From: Tritrichomonas musculus | Taxonomy: Eukaryota; Parabasalia; Tritrichomonadida; Tritrichomonadidae | Direction: 5' to 3' | Length of the DNA: 64,000 nucleotides | Assembly: GCA_039105265.1 (NCBI GenBank) | Contig: JAPFFF010000007.1 | Coordinates: 4,278,001-4,342,000, forward strand | Part shown: in pieces, positions 22,101 through 30,338 of the stretch | How the letters are laid out: each line of letters starts with the position of its first letter | Position numbering within the stretch: position 1 is the first letter of the stretch | Made by a program: the position numbers and the translations under genes | The notes under the pieces: generated by a model | What the model was told of the DNA's origin: nothing | What the model saw: only the letters and a program-made list of their open reading frames with translations | Database searches by the model: none

Positions 22101-22274
22101 TATTAATTTTGCGGAAAAACCACTTAAAAAATAAAATGATTGATCTTTTATTAAAATATTATTATTTTTTCCTGTTGAATTTAAGCCAGTTTCTTCTTCT
22201 GCTGAATAAAATGAATAAAAATCATTAGGATATGAGTAATCATGAATAAATCTCAAAAATGCATTAGTTTGCAT
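19170..22274 (-). CDS. Tubulin tyrosine ligase-like glutamylase (TTLL4-like) with giant nonapeptide repeat
   Basis: The N-terminal 380 residues form a TTLL ATP-grasp ligase that would add glutamates to tubulin. Signatures include WIEKPSCGSCGRGI near 155, VVMQEYIRNPLLI, GYKFDLRFYVAVTS, YNDGLVRFATEKY, LTNFSINK, YGFDVLL and the metal-binding LEVNISPAL. The set matches polyglutamylases of the TTLL4/5 type, and the catalytic E and N are kept. A tract of about 500 residues follows, made of about 56 copies of a 9-residue unit (DKNLHQNQT, with variants Q for L, E for K, H for Q). The C-terminus resumes normal sequence with FAEQRLGGFRRVYPTVERAR, resembling the tail of TTLL4 proteins, so both ends of the gene are intact around the repeat. 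ATG at 22274. Confidence 0.9.
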   Translation of the reverse strand: MQTNAFLRFIHDYSYPNDFYSFYSAEEETGLNSTGKNNNILIKDQSFYFLSGFSAKLIHKTLINSNFIQTNKLDEATLVVGSKSHEDLQKYLKVYQRMTHYLYTQVIGQKVGLHTTLTKFMYYTGLSLPFYPKTFLIPQQLEQFKKSVSSAKFWIEKPSCGSCGRGITIVEGMPEKFITRQVVMQEYIRNPLLIHGYKFDLRFYVAVTSLNPLRVYNYNDGLVRFATEKYALFFEDVSNLSAHLTNFSINKESENFQVTNDVKNDGKGSKWSHVPFWPFLDSLNFDVNNIKEKIDDAIATIIFSARNDLACQSNHRCSFELYGFDVLLTVDGEIHILEVNISPALGTSSNLDMHIKAPLVRDLFNLALIPKKSEKQMRIEAAMNHENSQQFRDRPNNVQNQHQNQTEINLHQNQADKNLHQNQTEINLHQNQTDKNQHQNQTDKNQHQNQTDKNLHQNQTDKNQHQNHTDENLHQNQTDKNQHQNQTDENQHQNQTDKNQHQNQTDKNLHQNQTDKNLHQNQTDKNLHQNQTDKNLHQNQTDKNLHQNQTDKNLHQNQTDKNQHQNQTDKNQHQNQTDKNQHQNQTDKNLHQNQTDKNQHQNHTDENLHQNQTDKNQHQNQTDENQHQNQTDKNQHQNQTDKNLHQNQTDKNQHQNQTDKNLHQNQTDKNLHQNQTDKNLHQNQTDKNLHQNQTDKNQHQNQTDKNQHQNQTDKNQHQNQTDKNLHQNQTDKNQHQNHTDENLHQNQTDKNQHQNQTDENQHQNQTDKNQHQNQTDKNLHQNQTDKNQHQNQTDKNLHQNQTDKNLHQNQTDKNLHQNQTDKNLHQNQTDKNQHQNQTDKNQHQNQTDKNLHQNQTDKNQHQNQTDKNLHQNQTDKNLHQNQTDKNLHQNQTDKNLHQNQTEIIYDPDECEHNENNKSNLNNCQSEFDSISRIIQSCPPSVLSDVASLASVCEFEFAEQRLGGFRRVYPTVERARKFDEMTAKGSMKTRLDRELEQWIQIDDDERQKFIKSKISGYRSLFGDLVEIPRGYCIVS
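19566..21090. repeat. 27-bp coding minisatellite with 405-bp higher-order units
   Basis: About 56 head-to-tail copies of a 27-bp unit (plus strand starts CAGTTTGATTTTGATG). Variant units recur with strict spacing: the one containing TTTCATCAGTATG occurs with its CAT at 20054, 20459 and 20864, exactly 405 bp (15 units) apart each time. Around these marks the order of CAG, CTG and GTA variants also repeats, so blocks of 15 units were duplicated as wholes. The array encodes the nonapeptide tract of the TTLL gene on the minus strand. It is in phase and free of stops over its whole length. Confidence 0.97.
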
Positions 22275-22466
22275 CTTGGAGATTTATAATAGGACAAATA
22301 TATATTTAAAAAGTTAAAAGAAGAATTAATTCAAAAAACTGGTAAATATTGAGCTATAAAATATTATTTAATAATTAAAAGATTTAATATAGATGTACCG
22401 CTTATATTTAATAATAATAATAGTTTAAATGCAAGAAGAATTGATCATAATTATGATAAATTATAA

Positions 22467-22826
22467 TTATTCTATTGGAACAGGTGGAAGTTGAAGAGAT
22501 TCACGCACTTGCTTAACGTATTTTTGTGCTTCAGGCTGTAGTTTATCAAATTCTTCTTTTGTCATTGATTTTACGCGTTCTAAAAGTTGATATTCATCTT
22601 CTTCAACCTTTGGCGCTTCTGTTTCAGAATCCAAATTTGCAATTCCTAGTTCAAGTTGTGCTTGAAAAAGTGCACGCGCAAATGCTGGCTTGCTAATTAA
22701 TAATTGTTTTGTTGAGTCAAGTCTTGATTTCACTGCATCATTAAACGTAGCAAGGACACCATATATCTCTTCCCAACTACGTGAAAGAAGTTCAACAGTT
22801 GTTATTTCAAGATCATTTGAAGTCAT
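22467..22826 (-). CDS. CstF64-like mini protein (hinge plus C-terminal domain, no RRM)
   Basis: A 119-aa acidic helical protein from ATG 22826; a TTG-initiated extension of eight residues upstream is unlikely. The middle reads LLISKPAFARALFQAQLELGI, like the hinge of cleavage stimulation factor CstF64/Rna15, where a run of the form NPQLAxALxQAQ is typical. The end reads SMTKEEFDKLQPEAQKYVKQ, like the C-terminal three-helix domain of that family. No RNA-recognition motif precedes it. If right, it would hold the CstF77-binding hinge and the C-terminal domain but could not bind RNA itself. The assignment is by eye on two short motifs and is moderate. Confidence 0.55.
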   Translation of the reverse strand: MTSNDLEITTVELLSRSWEEIYGVLATFNDAVKSRLDSTKQLLISKPAFARALFQAQLELGIANLDSETEAPKVEEDEYQLLERVKSMTKEEFDKLQPEAQKYVKQVRESLQLPPVPIE

Positions 22827-23283
22827 TCGGCTTGAAAATTTTATGGTCAATTTATAATGGCCAAATAATTTTAAAATTTTTAAAAATTAATACAACTTGC
22901 TCAAGGTTTTATATTTTTACATAATTTTCCAGGAATATGCACACCAGTAATCACCACGGGGCTGCGCGAAGCTGAATCGGGCTCCTTGAATTGCTGGATG
23001 AATCTGGAATCTATTTTAACTATAGAATTATGAATTATTTCGCAAAAATTGAATAAAAAATGTATAAAAAAAGTATTCAAAAAGTTTAAAAGTTTTCAAA
23101 AAGTGGTGTAGAAAAATACGATTCCCCTAAACTATTCATTTACTTGTTTTATATTTTTTATCTTTTTTTCAACGTTTATACTATGCATTTTAGTTTATTT
23201 CGCTATTAATTAAAGTTACTAATCACTTATAAGTTTGAATTTTGCGATAAAAAAAGAATACCAATATATTATAAATAAACAAT
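22827..23283. other. Intergenic region with a GC-rich structured segment
   Basis: AT-rich apart from the foldable GC-rich segment at 22927-23009, described separately. No ORF worth reporting. Confidence 0.6.
22927..23009. ncRNA. Candidate structured RNA, about 83 nt (strand unknown)
   Basis: This short segment is far richer in G and C than its surroundings and no ORF covers it. Three nested pairings can be drawn: TTCCAG (22927-22932) with CTGGAA (23004-23009), CCAGTAAT (22944-22951) with ATTGCTGG (22990-22997, one wobble), and GGGGCT (22958-22963) with GGCTCC (22980-22985, two wobbles on the plus strand). That gives a long irregular hairpin. It does not match tRNA, 5S, SRP or any spliceosomal snRNA that I can recall. 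It could also be a regulatory hairpin or chance. Confidence 0.4.
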
Positions 23284-23757
23284 TTATTCCTCTTCTGGCG
23301 TTTGTATTTCCCCTTTTGTAATGAGAGATTTAATTATTTTTCTCGCATCTCTTGTTGATATATGCTTAAAAGTCTCATGTACTTTATTAATCGTTTTTTG
23401 AGATAAAGGGCTTTGTGATTTGGTTACCATATATATAATTGATTGCATTTCCTCTTCTGTAAGTTCCGGAAGTTCTTTTGAATATTCTGTTGCATTGTTT
23501 TTATCTTGATCGTCGTCATCTGGTTCAGTCATAACAACTATTGCGTCTTTCGAAAGCGCCTTTGCTGAATTTGCTAACTTTATTGCGCGTTCGACATCAC
23601 CGGGATGAGGAGGAACAAATCCATTTAATATACTCTGATCAGAAAAAACCTCAGAATTTGCTGATATTCTTGCAAAAGAAACAACCATTGAGTCCAAAAG
23701 ATTTCCAAGCTGAAGTTAGAAAAAAAAAAAATATACGAGTTCTTGAAAAGAAGTCAT
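23284..23757 (-). CDS. Small two-exon nuclear-type protein, possibly Mediator subunit 21
   Basis: Exon 1 is 23737-23757 (ATG ACT TCT TTT CAA GAA CTC) and exon 2 is 23284-23709. Joining them across a 27-nt intron gives 148 aa starting MTSFQELLGNLLDSMVVSFA in one frame. Without splicing the second frame has a stop just upstream and no good ATG. The first 80 residues (FQELLGNLLDSM, then AIKLANSAKALSKDAIVVM and an acidic stretch) fit the helical plan and length of MED21, but similarity is too weak to be sure. The C-terminal part (EEEMQSIIYMV through KIIKSLITKGEI) is helical and unrecognised. It is divergent from the ankyrin gene, with 64 bp between starts. Gene structure is more certain than function. 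Confidence 0.6.
23710..23736 (-). other. 27-nt spliceosomal mini-intron
   Basis: On the minus strand the segment starts GTATAT, continues with a T tract and ends CTAACTTCAG. Trichomonad introns are known for GTATGT-like 5' sites and for a branch point fused to the 3' site (consensus near ACTAACACACAG), which this end resembles. Its removal joins an ATG-led 7-codon exon in frame to the downstream ORF. Confidence 0.75.
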
Positions 23758-23821
23758 TTCTTTCTAGAAAAATATATATTTCAAATTTGAAATAAGTTTA
23801 AGAATTTTTTTAATACATTGT

Positions 23822-24811
23822 ATGAAATCTTCTTTTGATAAATCTGTCCAAGCCTCTGCACAAAGGGCAATCGACAAAGACCAGGTTTTCAACTTAGAGC
23901 ATATTTCACAATTGCCAGATTTGATTAGACTTAAAATTACTCTTATCGTAGATCCCAATGAATTTCAAAGTTACTCAAGCATGACTTTAATTCAATATGC
24001 AATTTCGCAAGATAAACCAAATTCTCTTGAATATATGCTTGGTATTGCCAAAAAACACACAGAAGAAATTAATGATATTCTTAGGTCAGATAACAAATAT
24101 GGAAATAACAACTTATTATTTTTAGCAGTTGATTTTAAATCGAATAAATGCCTTAAACAATTAATCAAATTCTTTAAAGAAAATGATCCAAAGTTTACAG
24201 CTGATTTGAGTGATCCTTTTGGTGAATCACCTTTAGCTCGAGCTATTAAAACAAAAAACCAAGAAGCAATCGAAATTTTGTTATCGGATGGAGGAGCCGA
24301 TTTATTTTATTTTGATCAAAAGAAAAATAGCTTATCAACTTTTATGCCAATACTCTCCATTTTTTTCTATTATAAAAATAAAGAAGAACTATCAAAATTT
24401 ATGGAACAATTCATCAAGCCAACGTTGGATAAAATTGAACAAGGAAAGTTTGACGAAATGATCAAAAAATTGTTAGACATGCGTTTTAATGATAACTTTT
24501 TAAAATTAGATGATAAAAACAATGGATATAAACTTCCTGAATTGTTAGAAAATAAAGGTTTAAATACTGCAAAAGAATATCTTTTAGGAAAAACTACTTT
24601 TCATTCTGGTAATATGAATATTGTATATGATAACTCTAGTGGCCAAACTTCAACAGTAACACCTGACCAAAATAACAACCAACAGACTGATAATTTAGGA
24701 AATCAGTGCTTTGAATGCAAGACAAGCAATGGTAATAATAGATGCGATATTTGCCAAAAATTCTTTTGCGATGGATGTTTTCATAATCACAAGTGCAATA
24801 ATTATTCATAA
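23822..24811 (+). CDS. Ankyrin-repeat-like protein with C-terminal zinc finger
   Basis: 329 aa. Residues 45-170 show ankyrin-like helix pairs: MTLIQYAISQDKPNSLEYML, NNLLFLAVDFKSNKCLKQLI and GESPLARAIKTKNQEAIEIL. The middle is helical and unrecognised. The last 35 residues carry a Cys-rich module with spacing C-x2-C-x8-C-x2-C-x4-C-x2-C plus His and a final Cys, similar in spirit to AN1 or B-box fingers but not a clean match to either. Ankyrin proteins are very numerous in trichomonads, usually as orphans, so no specific function is offered. ATG 23822 follows ACATTGT; the start is close to the divergent mini-intron gene. Confidence 0.7.
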   Translation: MKSSFDKSVQASAQRAIDKDQVFNLEHISQLPDLIRLKITLIVDPNEFQSYSSMTLIQYAISQDKPNSLEYMLGIAKKHTEEINDILRSDNKYGNNNLLFLAVDFKSNKCLKQLIKFFKENDPKFTADLSDPFGESPLARAIKTKNQEAIEILLSDGGADLFYFDQKKNSLSTFMPILSIFFYYKNKEELSKFMEQFIKPTLDKIEQGKFDEMIKKLLDMRFNDNFLKLDDKNNGYKLPELLENKGLNTAKEYLLGKTTFHSGNMNIVYDNSSGQTSTVTPDQNNNQQTDNLGNQCFECKTSNGNNRCDICQKFFCDGCFHNHKCNNYS

Positions 24812-25036
24812 AAATCATTTATTTTAGCATTTAATCAAAGTTATAAATTATTATTTATTATTTATTATTTCTTATTATTATTGAGATCAATAGCATCTTT
24901 TTGTTAGATAAAAGTATCAAAAGTTTTTTAAATTCCAATTATTTTTTTTTTTTTTTTTTTTTTGGCCTTTTTTCGTCAATTTATTATCGTAATATAAAGT
25001 AATGATTAAACGTACAGATTTTAATATTTAACATAC

Positions 25037-27211
25037 ATGCAAACACTTTCCCCAAAAAATTATGAAGATCCAGTTCCAACAATATTTGTAAAACTATATG
25101 AAAATAGATCTTTACCACCTAAAAAAGTTTTAATACCAAAAAGAATGGTGTTTTTCATTGAAAATTGCCAAAGAATATTTCATGATCAAAGACTACAATC
25201 AGTTGTTGATGGAAAAGGATTACTAATCGAATCAATCCGCGATTTAGCAGAAATGAAACTAGTTTATCTTACAATTATTGATCCAGCATTTTGCAAAAGA
25301 GATCCAAATAGAAGATGTAGATCACCAGAATCAAAAAATGTTTCAACAAAAATAGAGGGGAAAGAAAATGTAACACCAAACGAAGCTGAACTACAAGAAA
25401 AAGAAAAAAAAGAAAAAGAAGAAAAAGCAAAGAATGCACAACTTACAAAGAAATCAAGCACCCTTTCAACAGATTCAACAGAGGCTTCATCTGAACAAAG
25501 ACAAAATTTCACATCAATAATATCTCCATCATCAGCAGAAAAGAAGAAGAAAAAAATAGCTGGAATAAAGAAAATTGATATGAGAAAGATTTCAAGACCT
25601 CCTTCATCAAGTGATGATGATGATGACGATGAAGATGATCCTCGAGCAGACATGGCTTCAATGTCAACTAAGTTATCTTCATTTTTGATGCAGCATGAAG
25701 ACAATTCAAGTGATGAAGAATCAGAAGAATTGCGAAGGCATAAAGAAGAAAAACGAAGAAAGAAAATGATGTTCCAATCAATTGTAACAATTAAAGATCC
25801 AAAGAATGTGCCTTTTCAACAATTGATTGAAGAAATAATACCGCCACAAGAAGCTCCTAGATTAATGGAAGATGGGATCAATTTACTTGCAAGTGATCGA
25901 AGAGAATTTATACAAAAAACATCTGATTTAGAAGGTGAACAACTTTATCTTTGGATAAAAGGTGCTGCTGATCAACCTTTCTTGAAAAGATATCCAATGC
26001 AACCTTACCATGATCCAATCACAGGAATTGTCACTGACTTTTTAATTAGACATAGATTCATATCAAATAAGCAGTATACTTATCGATTCAAAGGTGCAGT
26101 TATTGGACCTAAGAAATCTGGAAAATCCACGCTACTAGGAAATGCTGTCGATAATTATATTCTAGATCTAGCAGCAACAGGTGTTTGGAAATCGACTTTT
26201 ATTTTGGCAATTGATTTCAAACCTTTATCACTATTACTTAATGATTATGTTAAATATTATTACAAGTTTATTGATATTGTTGTCGATGCAATTTCAAAAC
26301 AAAAGCCAATATTACGTGCACATATCACTTCGATAAGAAGGCAATTAAGGTCAGCTGTTGAAAATCGTGCTCCTATAATTGGAGTCCACCCTTACAGGGA
26401 TGTCGATTCAATTGTTAGAAGAATTAACGAAGCATGGCGAAGTCCATATCTTTTTACTGCATTTTTGACCAACATGTTTTTACTCCCAGTTACTCTTGCT
26501 AAAGCACTTGGGTTTACCAACATTTCTTTATTTGTTGATAATATTGAATATGCAGATGTCAATTTAATTCCTCATGATCCTTTTGATTCTAGAGATTGCC
26601 AAGCAATTGTAATTGAACATATCAAATATGCACTTAATCAAGCCAATTTCATTTTGAGTGCTGAAAAATCAGAAAAATTATTCCAACTTTTGCCACCTTT
26701 CGATGAAGATGGTGTTGACTTATCAAGTGGAATTGATTACATTACTCCATACGAAGCCACAAGCGATCTTGGGTCAAGGCTCAAATATGATTTTCTGATT
26801 GAATGTGCACAAGAACCTCAGCCAATGAGATTGACTGTCGGCATGTGTGGTGGAGTCGTTCCTTTCATTGCTGCTTGGGATGAACTTCATCATTCATTGT
26901 TTGTTTTGGAACGTACTAAAAAAGATAGCGATCAATATGATGAAGTAAAATTCGCTTGTATTGCTGATGCACAAACATTGGTTGACCTTTTGTTTGTGTG
27001 CGAAGAACAAGATAAAAAGAAAAAGAAGAAGCATGGCGAATTTAATGCAAAAATTACGGTTATCGGCGTCAAACGAGATAAAAGAGGACAATCTTTCCAA
27101 CTTCATTATGATGATAATGAATCTGAACAAATTTCTCAACTAGATGAAGAATCAATGTCATTGTCATCTAGAGGAAGAACGTCATCATTATCCGTTTCGA
27201 CTAAAGAATAA
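25037..27211 (+). CDS. Doublecortin-like domain protein with P-loop NTPase domain
   Basis: 724 aa. Residues 14-82 (from TIFVKLYENRS to MKLVYLT) resemble a doublecortin or ubiquitin-like fold: an opening strand with K-x-Y-x-N, a helix, then a DGKGL loop. A second related stretch at about 252-317 ends GEQLYLWIKG. Between them lies a Ser/Asp/Lys-rich linker. From about 345 a P-loop domain starts, with Walker A GPKKSGKST at 357-365 (K363), a hydrophobic strand TNISLFVDNIEYAD as a possible Walker B, and a conserved-looking C-terminal half. The tail is basic, then Ser-rich. I know of no characterised protein with this order. Microtubule association is suggested only by the doublecortin likeness. 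It follows the ankyrin gene on the same strand after 225 bp that includes a long T run. Confidence 0.6.
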   Translation: MQTLSPKNYEDPVPTIFVKLYENRSLPPKKVLIPKRMVFFIENCQRIFHDQRLQSVVDGKGLLIESIRDLAEMKLVYLTIIDPAFCKRDPNRRCRSPESKNVSTKIEGKENVTPNEAELQEKEKKEKEEKAKNAQLTKKSSTLSTDSTEASSEQRQNFTSIISPSSAEKKKKKIAGIKKIDMRKISRPPSSSDDDDDDEDDPRADMASMSTKLSSFLMQHEDNSSDEESEELRRHKEEKRRKKMMFQSIVTIKDPKNVPFQQLIEEIIPPQEAPRLMEDGINLLASDRREFIQKTSDLEGEQLYLWIKGAADQPFLKRYPMQPYHDPITGIVTDFLIRHRFISNKQYTYRFKGAVIGPKKSGKSTLLGNAVDNYILDLAATGVWKSTFILAIDFKPLSLLLNDYVKYYYKFIDIVVDAISKQKPILRAHITSIRRQLRSAVENRAPIIGVHPYRDVDSIVRRINEAWRSPYLFTAFLTNMFLLPVTLAKALGFTNISLFVDNIEYADVNLIPHDPFDSRDCQAIVIEHIKYALNQANFILSAEKSEKLFQLLPPFDEDGVDLSSGIDYITPYEATSDLGSRLKYDFLIECAQEPQPMRLTVGMCGGVVPFIAAWDELHHSLFVLERTKKDSDQYDEVKFACIADAQTLVDLLFVCEEQDKKKKKKHGEFNAKITVIGVKRDKRGQSFQLHYDDNESEQISQLDEESMSLSSRGRTSSLSVSTKE

Positions 27212-27503
27212 AAATTATTATTATTTTTATATATTTTGAGATTATATTTGGCCTGTCCTAGCATTTCTTCTCCTGAATACGAAGAAAGAATTCTATAAAT
27301 ATAAATGAAAGTTCAAGTTGATAATCATTTGAAAATAACTATAATTTTATTTTTTTTTTTTTTTTAAGAAAAAGTAATCAGATCTCTATAAGTTCACAAG
27401 ATTATTGTTGTATGAATACAATTTAAAGCATTTGTTTGCTGTTATTGTTGAATATTCTAAAATAAATAAACAAAACATATATATATTAATATAATACTAT
27501 TTA

Positions 27504-30086
27504 TTAACAAACATTTTTCTTATTAGGTATTTCTTCAAGCATTGTAGCAAAACACGTTTCATGATTACTATGCATTTCAAGTTGGAATTCCAATGCTTTT
27601 TTTTCAAGTTTAATCTGTGAATTTTCTTTTTTAAGTTTTTCAATTTTTACTCTAGAATCATTGAACTTTTTAACTAGTTCATTCATTAGATTTTCGGATT
27701 CTTCAGCCTGTTTTTGATATTTTAATGTAATTTCATTTTTACTTTTATTTTGTTCTTCAATCTGATTTCTCAACATATTTAATTCATTTTGATATCTCTG
27801 TTCAACCTTCTCATATTTTCGCTGTATATCAGCGATCATTAATTTTGTAGATGAGAAATCACTTGTTGAATCTGCGTTAATTTTGTTAATTAGAGCTTCA
27901 TATTTAATCTTCTGCTCATTTAAATCGTTTATTGATTTTTGTTTTATTTTTTCAATCTCATTTATCGAATTTTGAAGTTTTAATCGAAGATCATCGCTTT
28001 CATCTCTAAGCTTATTAATCTTACTCTTAAAATCTTTTTCACTTGATTTCATTTTCGTTATTTCTTTCTTTAAAATTAAAATTGTGTTGTCTTGGTTATT
28101 AGATTTATATTCTAATTTTATTTGGTCGATTTCATTCAATTTTTTCTGAAGTTCATTTTTCAAAACTCTAGCAATTTCACGATATTCTTTCAACTTCTCT
28201 TCAGTACTAGCGCATTTTTGCTTCATATTCTCAAAACATTTTTTCATTTGATTGATGTTCTCGCATCCAAGATTTTCAGTCTTTTTCATATCATATCCCA
28301 TTTTCTCTTTCAGCTGTTGTAAATCGTTTTCGTAGTTTTCTATCATTGATATAAGAGTAACAACAGTATTAAATACATCTGGTGTCATTGAGACTTTATT
28401 CAAAAAAGCGGCTAAATCGATATTATTGACTTTACTAATATGATCAATTATTTTCTGCTTGTTTTTAATTTCATAAAAACTTTGAGGATTACTTTGATTA
28501 AACAGATTTGGTTGCGCAATTGGTGCGTTAAACTTTGAAATTAACAAATGAAAAACTTGTTTGATTCTTTGAACAATCGATAATGATGAATCATTTAAAA
28601 TTGACAACAAGTTGATTTGATAAATGGGAGGAATTTCTGGAAGAAGTAATTCTTTAATATATCCAAGAAGTAAATAACTTGAATTTTGATCAAATTCAAT
28701 ATTATCTGTTTTGAAAAAATTGTTTTGAATTGAATTATTATCTGGATTATGCTTACTTGATTTAAGTTTTGCTTTGAGGAGTTTATTCTGTTCGATTTGT
28801 TTTGATAAAAGCTCTTCTCCTCTTGAAAGAAGATTAGTTTGTATGAGAACTTTTTCTGCAAGCATATTACGCACTGAAATTGCTTGTGAAAGATCTTTCT
28901 TTTGTGAATCAATAACTTTTTCAAAAATTTTAATCATTCCATTAAATTCATTTTGATCGTTTTGAGCATTTCTTGATTCTGTTTCCATTTCTTGAATTCG
29001 TGCTGTTAATAAAATACACTTTTGATTTGCACTTTGAAATTGCGATAGTAAAGAAACATTTTCAAGCTCAATTCGAGATATCTTATCAGTTAAGAGCTTC
29101 CTTTCTTCTTCATCATTACTTATCGTCATTTTTAATTTAGATATTTCTTTTTGTGCAATCTGCTTATATGATATATACTCTTTACCTTTTTGTGCTAAGA
29201 TTGCTACTTGCCTTTCTAATTCGTTTTTTTCCATGTTTAAAGAGGATAGCTGTTTGTTTATGTATTCAAAATCATTTGTTTTTTGCTGAAGAAATTGCTG
29301 CAACTGTAGTATTCGTGGCTCATTCAAGTCATAATTTTTTGAACTAATTTCTTTAATAATTCTTTTCAATTTTCGATTTTTTTGCTTCAATTTTTCAATT
29401 ACTATTGAAGTTGATTCAATCTGTTTCTTTAATTCATTGTTAGCATTTTCAAATGAATCAATAATTAACTTGTTTTTATCTGAAGCCATTGACTTCTCCT
29501 CATTTTCTTTTAAAACTTCATCTAATTTATTTTGTATTTGATCTCTTTCTTCTTTTATTGCTGTAACAGTCGATTTGATTTTTTTATTTTTTACTTTAAG
29601 CCGTTCTATCTCTGAATTATTATTATTCCGCTGCAATTTATACGATTTAATATATTGCATAATATCATTAAAAGAAGAAAAATTGTTTCCAATAATTTGA
29701 GATAAATTATGTAAAAAATCATTAACTTCTATTTGCTGCTGTCTAAATTTAGTTTCTATCTGCGAAATTTGAGCAGATTTATTTTTTGTATTCAAATCTA
29801 CTTGCCCTTTTAACTCGTTATTTTTTATTTGCAATTGCTTGACTCTGGTTTTTAAAGAAGAAATTGTACATTCTAAATTATGAATTTTATCATTTGATTC
29901 ATTTAATTTTTTATATAAACTTTCGATGTCAGGAGCCGAATCCATCAATCTTTTTAAATCATTTTTTGTATTATTTAATTCACTTGATAATCGATGAATT
30001 TGCAATTCCTTTTCTTGATTTTCTGTAATCGTGTATTGCGATTTTATTGTATTATTTTTGTTCGTTTTTGTTTGAGCATCGTTCAT
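27504..30086 (-). CDS. Long coiled-coil protein, function unknown
   Basis: 860 aa from ATG 30086 to TAA. Nearly the whole chain is predicted coiled coil by heptad pattern, broken around residues 465-600 by a less helical segment (YLLLGYIKELLLPEIPPIYQ, then a globular-looking stretch). No motor, GRIP or other named domain seen. Such proteins in trichomonads include cytoskeletal and Golgi or centrosomal scaffolds; the sequence alone cannot choose. It is convergent with the doublecortin-like gene, and the 292 bp between them contains a run of about 20 T. Confidence 0.75.
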   Translation of the reverse strand: MNDAQTKTNKNNTIKSQYTITENQEKELQIHRLSSELNNTKNDLKRLMDSAPDIESLYKKLNESNDKIHNLECTISSLKTRVKQLQIKNNELKGQVDLNTKNKSAQISQIETKFRQQQIEVNDFLHNLSQIIGNNFSSFNDIMQYIKSYKLQRNNNNSEIERLKVKNKKIKSTVTAIKEERDQIQNKLDEVLKENEEKSMASDKNKLIIDSFENANNELKKQIESTSIVIEKLKQKNRKLKRIIKEISSKNYDLNEPRILQLQQFLQQKTNDFEYINKQLSSLNMEKNELERQVAILAQKGKEYISYKQIAQKEISKLKMTISNDEEERKLLTDKISRIELENVSLLSQFQSANQKCILLTARIQEMETESRNAQNDQNEFNGMIKIFEKVIDSQKKDLSQAISVRNMLAEKVLIQTNLLSRGEELLSKQIEQNKLLKAKLKSSKHNPDNNSIQNNFFKTDNIEFDQNSSYLLLGYIKELLLPEIPPIYQINLLSILNDSSLSIVQRIKQVFHLLISKFNAPIAQPNLFNQSNPQSFYEIKNKQKIIDHISKVNNIDLAAFLNKVSMTPDVFNTVVTLISMIENYENDLQQLKEKMGYDMKKTENLGCENINQMKKCFENMKQKCASTEEKLKEYREIARVLKNELQKKLNEIDQIKLEYKSNNQDNTILILKKEITKMKSSEKDFKSKINKLRDESDDLRLKLQNSINEIEKIKQKSINDLNEQKIKYEALINKINADSTSDFSSTKLMIADIQRKYEKVEQRYQNELNMLRNQIEEQNKSKNEITLKYQKQAEESENLMNELVKKFNDSRVKIEKLKKENSQIKLEKKALEFQLEMHSNHETCFATMLEEIPNKKNVC

Positions 30087-30338
30087 AATACAATAAAATC
30101 TTTACAAAGATTTTTATTTTTAAACGGCATCATCATTTTAATAACTTTTCATATAAAATAGAACATTATTTAAAGTAATATCATTTAATTATTATATAAT
30201 ATTTAGTGCATAAATTTAGAAAATAATTACAAATTAATTTAAAAATTTTCAGGATATCATTATTTTTATATTTAAATAATTTCAATTATCAATATTCACT
30301 TTTTGTGAATTTTCAAAATTTTCCAAAATCGAATTGGT

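Noticed and set aside
22850-22850. TTG starts for several genes (22850, 40626, 44260, 45969, 51801, 56323)
   Set aside because: In each case a normal ATG lies a little downstream and the added residues look like translated non-coding DNA, so I used the ATG.
22927-23009. Reading the GC-rich segment as a tRNA or known snRNA
   Set aside because: No T-loop GGTTCRA pattern, no cloverleaf, and none of the conserved U1, U2, U4, U5 or U6 core sequences.
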